From Streptomyces gardneri (lineage in GTDB: Bacteria; Actinomycetota; Actinomycetes; Streptomycetales; Streptomycetaceae): a DNA stretch of 64,000 nucleotides. The number at the start of each line of letters is the position of its first letter. The first letter of the stretch is position 1. The notes beneath the pieces are model-generated. The model was not told where the DNA came from and ran no database searches. It saw nothing but the letters and a program-made list of their open reading frames with translations. Of the stretch, positions 6,894 through 16,270 are shown in pieces. The stretch is from assembly GCF_006539185.1 (NCBI RefSeq), contig NZ_BJMN01000010.1, positions 124,001-188,000 of the forward strand, in the 5' to 3' direction. The position numbers and the translations under genes were made by a program.

Positions 6894-8969
6894 TCAGTCC
6901 AGATACGCGGCCGTGAGCGCGGCGAAGTCCTCCGGCGTGAGGACCTCGACACCGAGCTCCTGGGCCTTGACGGCCTTCGAGCTCGGCTTGCCGTTGGCGG
7001 AGGGTGCGGCGACCAGGTAGGTGGTCCGGGAATTGACGCCGCTGCCCACGCGTCCGCCGGCCTTCTCGATCAGCGCGCCCATCTCGGAGCGCCCCCAGCC
7101 GTCGAGCGGACCGGTCATCCTGCCCGTCACGACGACGGTCTTGCCGGTCAGCGGCCCTTCGTCGGCCTGCTCGGACTTCTGCTCCTGGGGCTCGGTCATG
7201 GTGACGCCGGCCGCGATGAGCTTGTCGATCACCGGGGCGAGCGCGGCGACCTGCTCGACGATGACCGGGGCCTTCTCCGGGCCGATGCCCTCGACGTCCT
7301 GCAGGACGGCCGCGTCGGCCGTGCGGATGGCCTCCATCGTGCCGAAGTGCGCGGCGATGCGCCGGGACATGCGGCGGCCGGTGCCCGGTATGCCGAGCGC
7401 GCAGAAGACGCGGCTGAGGGGCCGGGTCTTGGCGAGCTCGATCTGCTCGGCGAGCTTCGCACCACGCTTGGCGCTGCCGGAGGCGGCGGTGAGCCGTTCC
7501 TCGGTGAGGGTGAACAGGTCGGCGACGTCGCCCACGTCGCCGGCGGCGATGAGCGCGTCGACGTACTTCCTGCCGAGGCCGTCGATGTCCAGGATGTCGC
7601 GCCCGGCGACGTACTCGATGAGCGGGGCCAGCGCGCAGGCGGTGCCCTTCGCGCAGCGCCACCGCTCCTGGCTCTTGTCGATGTCCCCCGCGCAGTGCGG
7701 GCACCGCTCCGGCAGGGGGACCGGTGTGGCGTCCTGCGGGCGGAGCTCGACGACGGCGGCCTCGACGCGCGGGATGATGTCGCCGGCCTTGTGGACCGTG
7801 ACGGTGTCGCCGATGTGGAGGTCGCGCCGGAGGATGTCGGCGGGATTGTGCAGGGTCGCGCGGGTGACCGTGGATCCGTCGAGCTCCACCGGAGCGAGGA
7901 TCGCGGTGGGCGCGAGCACGCCCGTACGGCCGACGTCCCAGATCACGTCCTGCAGCACGGTCTGCCGCTCGACCGCGGGGAGCTTGTAGGCGATGGCCCA
8001 GTACGGGAAGCGGCTGCCGGTGCCGGCCGCCGCCTGCTCGGCGGCGCTGTCGGCCTTGATGACGACGCCGTCGATGCCGAAGGGCAGGCCGGCGCGCAGT
8101 GCCGCGATGGCGTCGACCTTCTCCCGCGCCTCGTCGAGCGTGGCGACCACGTGCAGTCCGGCCGGGCTGTCCGCCGTCGTCCGCACGCCCGCACGCGCCA
8201 CCGCGGCGAGCGTCTCGGCGTGGGTGGCGCCGGCGGGGAGGAACGTCTCGCCGTCGAGGTCGACCGCGCCGTACGCCCAGAACGTCATGGGCAGGCGGTA
8301 CGGGCGGTCCTTGGCCCGCAGGGTGCCCGCAGCTCCGTTGCGCGGGTTCGCGAAGACGGCGCCACCGTGCGCGGTCCTGACCTCGTTGGCGGACTCGAAC
8401 TGCGCCTGGGTGAAGAGGACTTCGCCCCGGGCCTCGAAGGTGGCGGGGACCGCCAGCTGCTCGGGCAGGCCCTCGATCGTGCCGATGACATGGCTGACGT
8501 CCTCGCCACGGGCGCCGTCGCCCCGGGTGATGATCTGGACGAGCCGTCCGTCGCGGTAGCGGGCGGCGACGGCCGCGCCGTCCATCTTCGGCTCGACGGT
8601 GAAGCCTCCCGTCGGCTCGTGGCCCAGGCGACGCCCGAGCGACGCTCCCCAGGCCGCGAGCTCCTCGGGCGTGAAGACGTTGTCCAGGCTGAGCAGGCGC
8701 GTGGTGTGCGCGACGTCGCCTTCGGGGGCGGCTCCGTCGGCGACCTGGCCGGTGGGCGAGCCCGGCGCGACGGCCTCGGGATGCCCCTCCTCCCATGCCG
8801 TCACCGCCAGCCGCAGCCGGTCGTACGTGACGTCGTCCATGAGGCTGTAGCCCGCGCCGTAGTACGTGCGGGACGCCTCGCGCAGGCGGTCGACAGCGGC
8901 CTCGTACTCGGCGCGCCCGGCGGCGCTGGACATGCTGGAGAACGCCTCATCGGCGGAAGGGATCGTCAT
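6894..8969 (-). CDS. ligA: NAD-dependent DNA ligase (LigA type, divergent)
   Basis: 691 aa. It seals nicks using NAD+. The adenylation domain has the active lysine in EPKMDGAAVA (K128), followed by ITRGDGARGEDVSHVI and EARGEVLF. The OB-fold follows (VTRATLHNPADI, DTVTVHKAGDIIPRV), then a Cys4 zinc finger (CPHC near residue 415, then C-x4-C), helix-hairpin-helix repeats (VEGIGPEKAPVI) and a C-terminal BRCT domain (GKTVVVTGRM). KMDG instead of the usual K(V/I/L)DG, and the short length, suggest an accessory paralogue rather than the housekeeping ligase, though the genome is not visible. The second of two nearby ATGs (8969) has AAGGA at good spacing. It is divergent from rox, with a shared RAE-like dyad. 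Confidence 0.9.
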   Translation of the reverse strand: MTIPSADEAFSSMSSAAGRAEYEAAVDRLREASRTYYGAGYSLMDDVTYDRLRLAVTAWEEGHPEAVAPGSPTGQVADGAAPEGDVAHTTRLLSLDNVFTPEELAAWGASLGRRLGHEPTGGFTVEPKMDGAAVAARYRDGRLVQIITRGDGARGEDVSHVIGTIEGLPEQLAVPATFEARGEVLFTQAQFESANEVRTAHGGAVFANPRNGAAGTLRAKDRPYRLPMTFWAYGAVDLDGETFLPAGATHAETLAAVARAGVRTTADSPAGLHVVATLDEAREKVDAIAALRAGLPFGIDGVVIKADSAAEQAAAGTGSRFPYWAIAYKLPAVERQTVLQDVIWDVGRTGVLAPTAILAPVELDGSTVTRATLHNPADILRRDLHIGDTVTVHKAGDIIPRVEAAVVELRPQDATPVPLPERCPHCAGDIDKSQERWRCAKGTACALAPLIEYVAGRDILDIDGLGRKYVDALIAAGDVGDVADLFTLTEERLTAASGSAKRGAKLAEQIELAKTRPLSRVFCALGIPGTGRRMSRRIAAHFGTMEAIRTADAAVLQDVEGIGPEKAPVIVEQVAALAPVIDKLIAAGVTMTEPQEQKSEQADEGPLTGKTVVVTGRMTGPLDGWGRSEMGALIEKAGGRVGSGVNSRTTYLVAAPSANGKPSSKAVKAQELGVEVLTPEDFAALTAAYLD

Positions 8970-9018
8970 GAGGAACATCCTTGCGCACGCCACTGACAAC
9001 GCCCGGTGCGCGACGGCG

Positions 9019-9039
9019 CCGGCCGACAAAGACGGCCGG
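9019..9039. other. Hairpin proximal to ligA start
   Basis: CCGGCCG and CGGCCGG form a 7-bp perfect stem around a 7-nt loop. It lies in the predicted untranslated leader of ligA, 50 nt before its ATG. No gene on either strand ends here, so it is not an ordinary terminator. Confidence 0.5.
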
Positions 9040-9046
9040 GAACGAC

Positions 9047-9078
9047 GAAGGCGAGGAGTACGCGCACTCCTCGCCTTC
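9047..9078. other. Strong 13-bp hairpin at the 5' end of the predicted ligA transcript
   Basis: Arms GAAGGCGAGGAGT (9047-9059) and ACTCCTCGCCTTC (9066-9078) pair perfectly around a 6-nt loop. With the minus-strand -10 at 9089-9084, transcription of ligA would begin at or next to this hairpin. It could stabilise the mRNA, act as a leader control element, or block read-through between the divergent units. All three roles are inference. Confidence 0.6.
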
Positions 9079-9083
9079 TTCAA

Positions 9084-9103
9084 GGTATAGCCCACAGGGG
9101 GAC

Positions 9104-9112
<9 letters not shown>
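9084..9112 (-). promoter_or_regulatory. Predicted ligA promoter overlapping the RAE
   Basis: On the minus strand TTGCCG (9112-9107), exactly 17 nt, then TATACC (9089-9084). Each hexamer matches the vegetative consensus at 4 of 6 positions. The -35 hexamer is made of the RAE core itself, so whatever acts at the RAE should touch ligA transcription too. Confidence 0.5.
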
Positions 9113-10608
<1,496 letters not shown>

Positions 10609-10736
10609 GGCGGAATCCCCCGTGACGCGTGCCACACGGCAGATGGGATGGCGGGCCCGCGCACGGGGGGTCCGATCGGCGGCAGCGGAACGTTAGTGCG
10701 GCGTGAGCACCCCTGGCGAGACTGGAAGGGACCACG

Positions 10737-10756
10737 GTGGCCGGTGAACCGGCCAC
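10737..10756. other. 20-bp inverted repeat between rox and the eCIS regulator
   Basis: Arms GTGGCCGGT and ACCGGCCAC pair perfectly around a GA centre. It sits 128 bp after the rox stop and about 130 bp before the LuxR start. It may be the rox terminator or an operator for the LuxR gene; there is no T-run. The rest of the 10609-10888 gap shows nothing I can name. Confidence 0.4.
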
Positions 10757-10888
10757 GCACCAGCTCGACTCAGGGGGCCCCACCATGCGCGCCGACCAGC
10801 GGCCGCGAGACGCTCGCCCACCCGTTTTAACCGCCGCGCCCGGGTGCCCGACCACACCCGGACCGTCACGGCGAGCGGGAAAGGGCAG

Positions 10889-11548
10889 GTGGCCGGAGTG
10901 CTCAACACGCGGGTGACGGTGACCGTCCACGCATCCGATCCGCTCAGCAGGGCCGGGCTCATCAGCCACCTGCGGCACCAGCCGACCGTCGACTTCATCC
11001 CCGAGCAGGACGACGGTGACCGGGACTGCCCGGCGGTGGCCGTGATGCTCGCCGACCGGATCGACGAACCGACCACGGCCGAACTGCGGCGTCTGCTGCG
11101 CGGCAGGGACCAGCGTGTGGTCCTCGTCGCCCGGGAGCTGCGCGAGCCTGACCTGCTCGCGGTGGTCGAGTACGGGGTGCGCGCCATCATCTGGCGGCAC
11201 CAGGCGACCGAGCAGCGGCTGGTGAGCGCGGTGCACAGCGCGGCCCGCGGCGAGGGCGAGCTGCCGCCGGACCTCGTCAGCCGGCTCCTGAACCAGGTGG
11301 GACGGCTCCAGCGGGCGACCACGACGGGGGCGGCCACCGGCGGCGCGGTGCCGCTCTTCGGCATGGCGCCGCGCGAGGTGGACGTCCTGCGGTTGCTCGC
11401 CGAGGGCCTGGACACCCGGCAGATCAGCGAGAAGCTCGCGTACTCCGAGCGGACCGTCAAGAACATCCTGCACGCGCTGATGACGCGTCTCCAGCTCACC
11501 AACCGGGCGCATGCCGTCGCGTACGCGCTCCGCGAAGGCTACATCTGA
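10889..11548 (+). CDS. LuxR-family regulator at the head of the contractile injection cluster
   Basis: About 219 aa. A degenerate receiver-like N-terminal half (VTVHASDPLSRAGLISHLR, VLVARELREPDLLAVVEYGVRAIIW) precedes a clear LuxR/NarL helix-turn-helix at the C-terminus (APREVDVLRLLAEGLDTRQISEKLAYSERTVKNILHALMTRL). The acidic pocket is partly lost, so phosphorylation is doubtful. In-frame GTGs at 10844, 10889 and 10898 are possible starts; 10889 has AAAGGG just upstream. The stop overlaps the cap gene (TGATG), so it is in the cap-ATPase operon. A LuxR gene in this position is conserved in Streptomyces eCIS clusters. It is the natural candidate to bind the repeated motif at 16090 and 16160. 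Confidence 0.85.
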   Translation: MAGVLNTRVTVTVHASDPLSRAGLISHLRHQPTVDFIPEQDDGDRDCPAVAVMLADRIDEPTTAELRRLLRGRDQRVVLVARELREPDLLAVVEYGVRAIIWRHQATEQRLVSAVHSAARGEGELPPDLVSRLLNQVGRLQRATTTGAATGGAVPLFGMAPREVDVLRLLAEGLDTRQISEKLAYSERTVKNILHALMTRLQLTNRAHAVAYALREGYI

Positions 11549-12216
11549 TGATCCATGAGATCGACGAGTCGCTGCGCCGTCTCCTCGCGCCGGCCGTCAC
11601 GGGCGACATCGCCTTCGACGCGCCGACCCGCGACTGGGCGGCGCGTCGCAACTCCCCCACGCTGAACGCCTATCTGTACGACATCCGGGAGGACGTGGCG
11701 CGGCGGGAGCGCGGGGCCTACGCCGAGCGGGACGCCCACGGGATCGTGACCCGCAGGCGTCAGCCGCCGCGGTGGTTCCGGCTCTCGTACCTGGTGACCG
11801 CCTGGACGGCCCGGCCGGAGGACGAACACCGGCTGCTGTCGGGGGCGTTGGCGCTGCTGCTTCCCCATGAGGTACTGACCGGCGACGCCGTCCCGGAGTC
11901 CGTGCGGCCCATCACCGAGTCCCTTCCGCTCGCCGTCGCGATGCCGCCGGCCGAGTCGCGGTCGCTCGCGGACATCTGGTCGGCGCTCGGGGGCGAGCTC
12001 AAACCCTCCCTGGACGTCGTCATCAGCACGCCGTTCCCGGTCACACCGGTGTACCAGGTCGCGCCGCCGGTCACCGAAGGCGAGCTCGTCGTCCGCGGGA
12101 TCGACGGAACGCCCGGCGACTCCAGGCCCCGCATGATGCGGCGCTCGGTGACCACCATGAGCACCCCGGGCGCCGCGACCACCGCGAAGGCCACGGGGAC
12201 CGAGGGTGGGCGGTGA
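11548..12216 (+). CDS. cis16: eCIS tail-terminator/cap protein (DUF4255, Pvc16/Cis16-like)
   Basis: 222 aa with the DUF4255 signature: MIHEIDESLRRLL, ISFDAP-like FDAPTRDWAARRNSPTLNAYLYDIREDVARR, then RWFRLSYLVTAWTARPEDEHRLLSGAL and ESRSLADIWSALGGELKPSLDVVISTPF. In contractile injection particles this protein caps the distal end of tube and sheath. The last ~35 residues are a low-complexity tail. It overlaps the regulator upstream and the ATPase gene downstream, so regulator, cap and ATPase are one translational unit. Function is from family knowledge. Confidence 0.88.
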   Translation: MIHEIDESLRRLLAPAVTGDIAFDAPTRDWAARRNSPTLNAYLYDIREDVARRERGAYAERDAHGIVTRRRQPPRWFRLSYLVTAWTARPEDEHRLLSGALALLLPHEVLTGDAVPESVRPITESLPLAVAMPPAESRSLADIWSALGGELKPSLDVVISTPFPVTPVYQVAPPVTEGELVVRGIDGTPGDSRPRMMRRSVTTMSTPGAATTAKATGTEGGR

Positions 12217-14269
12217 CGGCGTGCTGGAGCTGATCGCCACGCTGCGCGCGCGGGTCGCCGCGCTCGTGGACACCCGCGCCGCCGGAGACCCCACGGCGGG
12301 CGATCCGCTGCGCGGCCTGTACATCACCGAGGAGACGGCCCGAAGGATCGCCGCCGAGCCGGTGCGCACGGTGGGACACGACGCCCTCGACACGCTCCCG
12401 GACGCCCCCTCCACGCCTCCGGGCACCGCGGCCGTCCTTCCGGACACCGTGGCCACCCTTCCGGGCACCGGCGGCTCGGACCGGCTCGCGGCGCTCACCC
12501 GGAGCTTCGGCCTGTCCGCGCTCGACGCGCACATCCTCGTCGCGGCGCTCGCGCCCGATGTGGACCGGGGCTTCGAGGCCTTGTACGGGTACCTCAACGA
12601 CGATGTCGGGCGGCGCCGGGCGACCGTGGCGCTCGCCCTCGACCTCGCCGGCACCGGTCCCTTCGATCCGGCCGCCCGCGACCGGTTCCACGCGGCGGCG
12701 CCGCTGCTCTCCGGAGGGTTGCTGGTCGTCGAGGACGCCGACCGGCCGCTCCCCGGACGGGCGCTCCGCGTGCCGGAACGCCTCGTGGCGCACCTGCTGG
12801 GCGACGACAGCCGACTGGACGCCGAACTCCTCGGTGTGGGAGTGGAGTTGCTTCCGCCGACCGGAGCGGAGGCGCCCCGGTCGGCTTCGGAGGCCGGGAC
12901 GCTCGGCGCACGTGTCGCGGCCGCCGGGCCCGTGACCGTACACCTGCGGGAGCGGGTCCCCGGCGCCGCCACCGATTCCGTCGTGGCCGCGCTGCGCGAG
13001 GCCGGGCGGCCCGTGCTCCGGTACCGGCCGGAGTGTGTCGACGTCGCGACGGCGCGCGCCCTGCTGCGGGAGGCACGGCTGCGCGGCGCCGCCGTGGTCG
13101 TCGAGCCGCTTCCGCCGCAACCCACGCCCCTGGTAAGGCTGCTGGCCTCGTCCGGTGCGACCGTCGTCCTCGCGGGCACCGACGCGCCCGACCCGAGGTG
13201 GGCACCGGACGCGGAGCTGCTCGCGCTCGACGCCCCGGACGGGGCGACGGTCCCCGGTGACCTGTGGCATCGCGAACTGGGCGAGCGGGACGGCGACTTC
13301 GACCTGGAATCCGCCACCGCTCCGTACCGCCTCAGCGGCGACCAGGTCCGCCGGGCGGCTCGCTCGGCGCGGGCGCTCGCGGCGTTCGAGGGCACCGAGC
13401 CCACACTCGCCCATGTGCAGCGCAGCGCCCGGCTGGTCTCCGCGCCGCTCCTGGACAGCCACGCGCGACGCATCCGGCCCGCCGTCGGATTCGCCGATCT
13501 CGTGCTGCCGGACGGGCCGTTGGGGATGCTCCACGAGCTGACCGGGCGGGCCCGCGACCGGGACCGGGTGCTCGGCGAGTGGCGGCTGCGCACCGGCGGC
13601 GGACGCGGACGGGGTGTCGTCGCGCTGTTCGCCGGCGAGTCGGGCACCGGCAAGACGCTGGGCGCCGAGGTCGTCGCGGGCGAACTGGGCCTGGACCTCT
13701 ATGTGGTGGACCTCTCGTCGGTCGTGGACAAGTACATCGGGGAGACGGAGAAGAACCTGGAGCGGATCTTCGTCGAGGTGGACCGCACCGACTGCGTGCT
13801 CCTCTTCGACGAGGCCGATGCGGTGTTCGGCAAGCGGTCGGAGGTGAAGAGCTCGCACGACCGGTACGCCAACCTGGAGAGCGCGTATCTGCTCCAACGG
13901 CTGGAGTCGTTCGCCGGGATCGCGGTGCTCACCACCAACCTCCGGGCCAATATCGACGAGGCGTTCACCCGCCGGCTCGACCTGGTCGTGGACTTTCCGT
14001 TCCCGGACGCCGCGCAGCGGGTCGCGCTCTGGCACTCCTGCCTGGCGGGTACGCCGAAGGCCGACGACGTCGGTGAGGAGATCACGCGCTGCGCGGCGGA
14101 GTTCGAGCTGGCGGGCGGCGCGATCCGCTCGGCGGCGGTCACGGCCGGGTACCTGGCGGCGGCCCGCGGCACGACGGTGACCGGCGCGGACGTACGGGCC
14201 GGGGCGCGGCGCGAGTACGAGAAGGCGGGACGTCTTGTGCTGGACGCGGGCATGCCCTGGGCTCCGTAG
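12206..14269 (+). CDS. cis15: AAA+ ATPase of the contractile injection system (Pvc15/Cis15-like)
   Basis: About 687 aa. The N-terminal ~440 residues are a poorly conserved helical domain. The AAA+ core follows: Walker A GESGTGKT near residue 475, Walker B LLFDEADAVFGKR near 530, sensor region TTNLRANIDEAFTRRLDLVVDFPFPD, and an arginine-finger/lid segment (CAAEFELAGGAIRSAAVTAGYLAA). Such ATPases accompany nearly all eCIS clusters and are thought to act in assembly or cargo loading in the cytoplasm. The start is either GTG 12206 or GTG 12221; both lie at the end of cis16 and have weak ribosome sites. A strong terminator follows at once, closing this operon. Confidence 0.9.
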   Translation: MGGDGVLELIATLRARVAALVDTRAAGDPTAGDPLRGLYITEETARRIAAEPVRTVGHDALDTLPDAPSTPPGTAAVLPDTVATLPGTGGSDRLAALTRSFGLSALDAHILVAALAPDVDRGFEALYGYLNDDVGRRRATVALALDLAGTGPFDPAARDRFHAAAPLLSGGLLVVEDADRPLPGRALRVPERLVAHLLGDDSRLDAELLGVGVELLPPTGAEAPRSASEAGTLGARVAAAGPVTVHLRERVPGAATDSVVAALREAGRPVLRYRPECVDVATARALLREARLRGAAVVVEPLPPQPTPLVRLLASSGATVVLAGTDAPDPRWAPDAELLALDAPDGATVPGDLWHRELGERDGDFDLESATAPYRLSGDQVRRAARSARALAAFEGTEPTLAHVQRSARLVSAPLLDSHARRIRPAVGFADLVLPDGPLGMLHELTGRARDRDRVLGEWRLRTGGGRGRGVVALFAGESGTGKTLGAEVVAGELGLDLYVVDLSSVVDKYIGETEKNLERIFVEVDRTDCVLLFDEADAVFGKRSEVKSSHDRYANLESAYLLQRLESFAGIAVLTTNLRANIDEAFTRRLDLVVDFPFPDAAQRVALWHSCLAGTPKADDVGEEITRCAAEFELAGGAIRSAAVTAGYLAAARGTTVTGADVRAGARREYEKAGRLVLDAGMPWAP

Positions 14270-14279
14270 GAGTCCTCCC

Positions 14280-14327
14280 GGAACGGCCGAGGGGGCCACC
14301 CGTGCGGGTGGCCCCCTCGGCCGTTCC
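14280..14327. terminator. 22-bp perfect hairpin terminator, bidirectional
   Basis: Arms of 22 nt (14280-14301 and 14306-14327) pair perfectly around a GTGC loop, 10 nt after the ATPase stop and 17 nt from the stop of the convergent cisA-like gene. It serves both strands and splits the eCIS locus into separate transcription units. Confidence 0.9.
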
Positions 14328-14344
14328 TGCCCCTGCTCCTCGGC

Positions 14345-16054
14345 TCACTTCACACTGCCGCCGACCATCTTCTTCAGCGTGTCCCAGTTGACGGTCCCGT
14401 TCGCCGGCAGGCCGACGGCCGACTGGTACTGCTTGATGTGCGCGGCGACCTCCGTGCTGTACTTGCTGGTCCTGTCCCGCTGCAGACGGTAGTGGTCGAT
14501 TCCGTACTGGGCGTTGGTGCGCGCCGTGACCATGTCGCCGCTGTCGAAGCCGCGGTTGATGGCCCACCAGAAGGCCGCCATCAGCTGGGTGGTCTGCCAG
14601 GTCGTGGCGCCCGCCTTCACCGAGTCGGGCGTGATTCCCTGGGCCCACAGCGAGGTGAGGGTGGCCCGGCCGAGTTCGCCCCTCGTGTCGGTGTGGAAGA
14701 TCGCGGCGGAGTTCTTGCCCTTGTTCTCGCCGTCCGAGACGACGAGATCCTGGTAGCAGACGAGGGAGGCGCGGGTCCTGGCGTCGATCACTCCCCTGGT
14801 CCAACCCGGCTTGAGATCGCAGGCGTTGTTCAGGGAGGCCAGCTTCTCCTGGGCGAACTCGACGACGATCTCCGGCGCGTCGCCGGCCCGCCACGGGGGT
14901 GCGTTCCTCACCGGGGCGACCGGCGGGGCCGTGGTGGGCTGCTTGTTCCCGCCGTCTCCCGTGCCCGGTGCCGGTGCGGTGGTCTCGCCGCCGTCCTCCA
15001 CGGGCTGGGTCGACGTGCCTTGGGTGGGAAGGAGTTCGGTCGTTTCGTCGTCTCCACCGCCGCCGCCGCCTCCACCGCCGCCTCCGCCGCCACCACCGAC
15101 ATCGCCGCCACCGCCGTCCCCACCGGTGTCGTCACCGGCAGGCGGCGGTGCCGCTCCGTCGGTGGCGGGCGGGGGGCCACCGGGCTCGTTGTCGCCGGCC
15201 GGCGGCCCTCCGCTCTCGTTGGGCGGCGGGGGCGCTTCCGGAAGCGTGTCCCCGCTGCCCTGCGGCGCGGGCCTCGGCGCGTTCGTCGACCGGATCTCCT
15301 TCGCCGCGCTGACGATCTTCGGGGAGAAGTTGAACCAGAGCACGACGAAGGCGATCGCGGCGGTCAGCAGCAGTCCGCCCACCACCACGAGCCAGTTCCC
15401 GAGGACGGGGCGCTGGTCGAACGTGGCGTCGAGGTCGAGGGCGGTGTCGTCGCCCGCCCGCCGCACGGACACGGTGAAGCGGTGCGACTCCTCGGCGCCG
15501 GTCCAGCGCACCGCCTGTGGCCGCACCACGAGTTCGCCGAAGGCGGCACGGCCCGGGGCGATCTGCACGGAGTTGGGCCGTACGTCGAAGGTGAGCCGGT
15601 TCGCGTCGTCGCGCGCCACGAGGGACGCGGTCAGCGGAGTGTTGCCGAGGTTGTCCACGGCGATCCGGGCCCGGCCGCGGAAGCGGCCGAGGAGCGCGGG
15701 CGGCAGCAGTTCGGCGCGCGTCTCGGTGAAGGGAGTGAGGGTCAGCCGGCCCTCCAGCACGTCGCGGGAGCCGCTGTTCTCCCGGGGGTCGACGCGGATG
15801 CCGTACGCGACGGGTCCGGCTTCGACGTCCGACGAGCGAGGCGGGGCGAACGAGATCTCCGCGGTCCCCTCGCTGCCCGGGTAGAGGCGGAGGACGTCCG
15901 GCTCCACCCGGGACCAGCCCGAGGGTTTGCCGACGATCGAAAGCCGGTACTCCTCGACGGTGTCCCCGGTGTTGCGTACCCGCAGGCGGGCGGAGGTCCG
16001 GGCCCCTGGCTCGACGGTCACATCGGCCGGGTCCAGAGAGGTCCACATGGTCAT
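14345..16054 (-). CDS. cisA: Bitopic membrane protein of the eCIS cluster (CisA-like), with peptidoglycan-binding domain
   Basis: 569 aa, the only opposite-strand gene inside the cluster. Residues 1-210 hold two Ig-like/CARDB-type segments with no signal peptide. One membrane helix lies at about 218-240 (WLVVVGGLLLTAAIAFVVLWF). A Pro/Gly-rich linker of ~140 residues follows, with a run of ~15 glycines, and then a C-terminal domain (residues ~400-569) ending in a peptidoglycan-binding repeat (STEVAAHIKQYQSAVGLPANGTVNWDTLKKMVGG). The layout places the N-domain in the cytoplasm and the C-domain in the wall. This agrees with CisA, a membrane protein reported to couple Streptomyces CIS particles to the membrane and cell death; that identification is from memory of the locus. 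No ribosome site precedes the ATG, which fits a leaderless mRNA. Confidence 0.75.
   Translation of the reverse strand: MTMWTSLDPADVTVEPGARTSARLRVRNTGDTVEEYRLSIVGKPSGWSRVEPDVLRLYPGSEGTAEISFAPPRSSDVEAGPVAYGIRVDPRENSGSRDVLEGRLTLTPFTETRAELLPPALLGRFRGRARIAVDNLGNTPLTASLVARDDANRLTFDVRPNSVQIAPGRAAFGELVVRPQAVRWTGAEESHRFTVSVRRAGDDTALDLDATFDQRPVLGNWLVVVGGLLLTAAIAFVVLWFNFSPKIVSAAKEIRSTNAPRPAPQGSGDTLPEAPPPPNESGGPPAGDNEPGGPPPATDGAAPPPAGDDTGGDGGGGDVGGGGGGGGGGGGGGGDDETTELLPTQGTSTQPVEDGGETTAPAPGTGDGGNKQPTTAPPVAPVRNAPPWRAGDAPEIVVEFAQEKLASLNNACDLKPGWTRGVIDARTRASLVCYQDLVVSDGENKGKNSAAIFHTDTRGELGRATLTSLWAQGITPDSVKAGATTWQTTQLMAAFWWAINRGFDSGDMVTARTNAQYGIDHYRLQRDRTSKYSTEVAAHIKQYQSAVGLPANGTVNWDTLKKMVGGSVK
15055..15128. 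repeat. Imperfect CCG/CCA trinucleotide tract encoding poly-Gly in cisA
   Basis: A run of GGN codons on the minus strand gives about 15 consecutive glycines plus flanking Gly/Asp. Slippage here would change linker length between membrane and wall domains by whole residues without a frameshift. Confidence 0.6.
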
Positions 16055-16060
16055 GGGCGA

Positions 16061-16173
16061 AGGCTAGGGGGGCGGGCAGGGTGCGTGGCTGCCCGAAAGT
16101 CCCTGTCCGCGGGCAGCATCGCGTGCCCCCTCCGCCCCTCCGGCCGACCCTTGGGGCGCGGGACTTTCGGGCA
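16061..16173. promoter_or_regulatory. Divergent eCIS control region with an exact 14-bp motif in inverted orientation
   Basis: GGGACTTTCGGGCA occurs once on each strand: plus 16160-16173 facing the sheath gene, and minus 16103-16090 facing cisA, with centres 70 bp apart. Facing cisA, TAGCCT (16066-16061) is a -10 that puts transcription start at the ATG (16054), so the motif centre falls at -42.5, a class II activator position. No clear -10 is seen on the sheath side. The motif contains GGGACT, the half-site of DosR-type LuxR regulators as I recall it. The binding protein is unknown; the cluster's LuxR gene is the first candidate. Confidence 0.65.
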
Positions 16174-16270
16174 CGTTCTCCTGCCCTCGTGCCCGCCCGT
16201 TCACTCCTCCCGCGAGGGCCCGCCTCGGAGGAGAGTCGGCGGTGACCCCACCAGCGAGGAGCAACCGACC

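Noticed and set aside
14438..16270. Long plus-strand open frame running into the sheath gene from inside cisA
   Set aside because: It is the antisense of cisA; the sheath protein has its own GTG and ribosome site at 16271.
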